NCBI GenBank assembly: GCA_003164825.1 | Contig: PLUH01000146.1 | Coordinates: forward strand, 529-9,819 | Length of the DNA stretch: 9,291 nucleotides | DNA from: Hyphomicrobiales bacterium | GTDB taxonomy: Bacteria; Pseudomonadota; Alphaproteobacteria; Rhizobiales; Beijerinckiaceae | Direction: 5' to 3' | In this document: positions 7,202 through 9,291 of the stretch, piece after piece | Position numbering within the stretch: the stretch's first letter is position 1 | How the letters are laid out: every line of letters starts with the position of its first letter | Position numbers and translations under genes: made by a program | The notes under the pieces: generated by a model | What the model was told of the DNA's origin: nothing | Database searches by the model: none | The model's input: only the letters and a program-made list of their open reading frames with translations

Positions 7202-7932
7202 CACTGCTTCGGAGCCGGCGCGAACGGCGCCGGAGGCGGAACGTTCTTGTTGATCAAGGCGTCGAGCTTCTGCTTGTCCATCGCCGAACCGTTCGGCCCC
7301 GCGGTCGAATCGGTCTTCTTGGGCGCCTCCGGGGCTGGAGTCGCGACCGGTTGATCGCCAGCCGCCTTCGGGTTCGAATCGTCCACGGGGGGCGGCGCCA
7401 GCTCGTTCGTCGCCGCGCTCGCGCGCGACTTGATCCACCCGTCGATGGTCGTCGCCGCGTCCTCCGGCAGCAGGGCGACGATCCGATCGGCCGTCTCGGT
7501 GAGGATCGGCCGTGTCCTGGCGTTTTTGACCCATTCCGGTTGCTGCTTCTCCGAAACCAGCCAGTTGAAGATGGCGAAGGCGACGACGGCGAGAAGGAAC
7601 CCTCTCGCAACGCCGAACACGAACCCGAGCGTCCGATCCAGGGCGCCGATCTTGCTGTCGAGGATCGCGTCCGAGAGACGAACCGTAAACAGCGAAACGA
7701 TGATCAACGTTACGAAGAACACGATCGCCGCCGCAGCCGCCTGGGCGATGACTTCCTTATGGATATAGGGAGTGAGATAGGGCACGACGAGAGGGTAGAA
7801 GTAATAAGCGGCGGCGGCGGCCGCCGCCCATGACGCGATGGCCAGAACCTCGCGGCTGAACCCGCGCATCATCGACAAAAGCGCCGAGACGAGAACGATG
7901 CCGAGAACCGCGAGATCGAGATAAGAGGGCAT
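7201..7932 (-). CDS. cvpA: CvpA family inner-membrane protein
   Basis: This 243-residue protein is homologous to E. coli CvpA, named for colicin V production, whose molecular role is still poorly defined. Its gene often precedes purF. Four hydrophobic segments (about 5-22, 27-47, 62-85 and 103-126) form the family core, with the typical early MMRGFSREVL (21-30) and the segment KIGALDRTLGFVFGVARG (94-111). A periplasmic or cytoplasmic tail follows, rich in Pro, Ala and Lys from about 178. It ends with a short amphipathic stretch, MDKQKLDALINKN (218-230), and a Pro-rich terminus, so it is longer than the 162-residue E. coli protein. The ribosome site is weak (GAGG about 13 bases before the ATG). 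The stop codon shares a base with the purF start, making cvpA-purF one operon, with radA 83 bp upstream on the same strand. Confidence 0.92.
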   Translation of the reverse strand: MPSYLDLAVLGIVLVSALLSMMRGFSREVLAIASWAAAAAAAYYFYPLVVPYLTPYIHKEVIAQAAAAAIVFFVTLIIVSLFTVRLSDAILDSKIGALDRTLGFVFGVARGFLLAVVAFAIFNWLVSEKQQPEWVKNARTRPILTETADRIVALLPEDAATTIDGWIKSRASAATNELAPPPVDDSNPKAAGDQPVATPAPEAPKKTDSTAGPNGSAMDKQKLDALINKNVPPPAPFAPAPKQ

Positions 7933-8015
7933 TTTTCGAGCGAACCTCGTCGGGACGGTTCAACGTCGTCTGCGCCGTCCAGCGGCCGGCGCGAGCGCCT
8001 TATAGCCAAGCCGCC

Positions 8016-9290
8016 TCAGTTCGTCACCCCACTGCGAGCCGGGGCGCCGGCGCGCGCCGCCCTCGTCTCGACGGCGCTCGAAGCGATCAGAGCAACCAGC
8101 GTCGCCACCGTACCGATCGGCTGGACGGCGATATTGGCGCCTTCGCCGTCGGCGCGCGGTAAGGGCGGCGCGAACGCCTTCGCAAATCCGAGCTTGGCGG
8201 CCTCCTTGAGGCGCAAGCCGGGATGCGCCACCGCGCGCACCGAGCCCGACAGCGCAATCTCGCCGAAATAGACCGCATCCCGGGGCAAGCTCGCTCCGGT
8301 AAGCGAGGATATCAGCGCCGCCGCCGCGGCAAGGTCAGCCGCAGGCTCCATGATCCGCAAGCCCCCGGCGACATTGAGATAGACGTCATATTGCCCGAGC
8401 TTCATCCCTCCGTGGGCCTCGAGGACCGCGAGCACCATCGCCAGCCGGCTCGGCTCCCAGCCGACCACCGCGCGGCGCGGCGTGCCGAGCAGCGACGGCG
8501 CCACCAGCGCCTGGATCTCGACCAGCACCGGCCGCGTACCTTCGATTCCGGCGAACACCGCCGCGCCCGCCGCCCGCTCGCCGCCCTCGCCCAGGAACAG
8601 CACGTCCTGCGCAATTTCCTCGGCGAGGCCGCGATCGCCCATCTCGAAGACGCCGATCTCGTCGGTCGCGCCGAAGCGGTTCTTGACCGCGCGGACCGTG
8701 CGGTACGTCCGCTCCCGCTCGCCCTCGAACTGCAGCACGCAGTCCACCAGGTGCTCCAGCACGCGTGGGCCCGCCAGCGCCCCGTCCTTGGTGACGTGTC
8801 CAACGAGGATCACCGCCATCGCGCGGGCCTTGGCCAGCTCCATGATCCGCGCCGCCACCTCACGGACCTGTCCGACCGAGCCGGGCGCGCCGGACAGGTC
8901 CGCCGCGCGCAGCGTCTGCACAGAGTCGATCACGCATACCTGCGGCGCCTGCGCGGCCAGCACGTCCAGGACCGCGTCCAGGTCGGTCTCGGCAAGGATG
9001 GGGACCTGCAGCGCCGAGTCCGACAGCCGCTCAGCGCGCAGCCTCACCTGCTCGGCGGACTCCTCGCCACTTACGTACAGCGTCCTTGCCCCGGCGTGCT
9101 GGAGGTGTCCGAGCACCATGTTGGTCAGCGTCGACTTGCCGATCCCCGGCGAGCCGCCCAGCAGCACCAGCGCCCCAGGCACCAGGCCGCCGCCGAGCAC
9201 GCGGTCGAGCTCGCCGCCCGTGCCGCAATCGCCGTAGAGGCAGAGGATCTCATCATAAGACGAGCGATTGGCGCGGATCTTCGCCCGCAT
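8016..9290 (-). CDS. radA: RadA/Sms DNA repair ATPase, apparently chimeric and missing its zinc finger
   Basis: RadA is a RecA-like ATPase that promotes branch migration during recombinational repair. Visible are Walker A GSPGIGKST (46-54), Walker B VCVIDS (118-123), the RadA-specific KNRFG (203-207) and a Lon-protease-like C-terminal domain (about 250-410) without the protease catalytic pair. From the ATG at 9288-9290 the frame has 424 codons, while RadA is usually about 460 and begins with a CxxC...CxxC zinc finger that is absent here. Residues 1-22 do not resemble RadA. Residues 24-205 look actinobacterial, and residues 212-424 look alphaproteobacterial. Asp is always GAC (10 of 10) and Glu always GAG between residues 24 and 215, whereas GAT, GAA, ATT and TAT appear after that. 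The C-terminal part, followed by cvpA and purF, is the native gene; the rest may be an artefact. Confidence 0.85.
   Translation of the reverse strand: MRAKIRANRSSYDEILCLYGDCGTGGELDRVLGGGLVPGALVLLGGSPGIGKSTLTNMVLGHLQHAGARTLYVSGEESAEQVRLRAERLSDSALQVPILAETDLDAVLDVLAAQAPQVCVIDSVQTLRAADLSGAPGSVGQVREVAARIMELAKARAMAVILVGHVTKDGALAGPRVLEHLVDCVLQFEGERERTYRTVRAVKNRFGATDEIGVFEMGDRGLAEEIAQDVLFLGEGGERAAGAAVFAGIEGTRPVLVEIQALVAPSLLGTPRRAVVGWEPSRLAMVLAVLEAHGGMKLGQYDVYLNVAGGLRIMEPAADLAAAAALISSLTGASLPRDAVYFGEIALSGSVRAVAHPGLRLKEAAKLGFAKAFAPPLPRADGEGANIAVQPIGTVATLVALIASSAVETRAARAGAPARSGVTN
9195..9290 (-). pseudogene. Possible DUF1638-protein fragment fused in frame to radA
   Basis: The first 32 residues of the right-edge frame include YDEILCLYGDCGTGG (12-26) and end in LDRVL. 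YGDCGTGG followed by a leucine-aspartate stretch is the hallmark I recall from DUF1638 proteins, which are found in alphaproteobacteria and archaea, some near corrinoid methyltransferase genes. It is not part of any RadA I know. The shared LDRVL, present in both families, is where the frame passes into RadA. The frame is open to the window edge, so the Met at 9290 may be internal to a longer DUF1638 frame. This is family recognition from memory. Confidence 0.5.
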
Positions 9291-9291
9291 C

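Noticed and set aside
5738..7354. A 538-codon plus-strand open frame antisense to purF and the end of cvpA
   Set aside because: It mirrors purF. Its composition is Arg/Ala/Asp-rich, with no recognisable domain, as expected of antisense frames in GC-rich coding DNA. PurF motifs are intact on the other strand.
7202..7534. An in-frame N-terminal extension of purF by 111 codons
   Set aside because: It lies entirely within cvpA in another frame and has low-complexity Arg/Gly/Asp composition. The TGATG overlap and the expected PurF N-terminus support the start at 7201.
1..9291. CRISPR arrays, tRNA or rRNA genes, insertion sequences, toxin-antitoxin or other defence genes
   Set aside because: I looked for regular direct repeats, tRNA-like cloverleaf sequence, transposase motifs and small paired genes on both strands, and found none.

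Overview
The window is high-GC bacterial DNA that looks alphaproteobacterial, most likely Rhizobiales (Hyphomicrobiales). I infer this from the radA-cvpA-purF order, a PurF that resembles the Bacillus type but lacks its iron-sulfur cysteines, an alphaproteobacterial-looking RadA C-terminal half, and a palindromic repeat of a type common in rhizobial genomes between folP and the peptidase gene. No family or genus can be fixed by eye.

Layout from left to right. Positions 1-587 (minus) hold the N-terminal two thirds of folP (dihydropteroate synthase), which runs off the left edge. A roughly 95-bp imperfect palindrome (615-709) separates it from an M20-family metallodipeptidase (736-2118, minus). 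Next come two hairpins (2238-2289), one of which looks like the terminator of the PiT-type phosphate transporter gene (2319-3938, minus). A 215-bp divergent intergenic region carries a candidate Pho-box-like promoter for the transporter. On the plus strand lie an OFA-type major facilitator transporter (4154-5533) and, 11 bp later, a 42-residue single-span membrane peptide (5545-5673) that matches the small-subunit genes often found behind OFA transporters. Convergent with these, on the minus strand, is radA-cvpA-purF (9290 down to 5711), in which the cvpA stop and the purF start overlap by one base.

Functionally this is mostly housekeeping: folate and purine synthesis (folP, purF), phosphate uptake (pit), peptide turnover (M20), an organic-anion transporter, and recombination repair (radA). 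No defence system, CRISPR array, RNA gene or mobile element was found.

The strangest stretch is the right end. The reading frame called radA looks like three pieces joined in frame. The first is about 30 residues resembling DUF1638 proteins. The second is an ATPase core that looks actinobacterial. The third is a C-terminal half that looks alphaproteobacterial. Both joins fall in sequence that the two parents would share. This suggests an assembly or amplification chimera more than a natural fusion, so the last 600 or so bases should be treated with caution.
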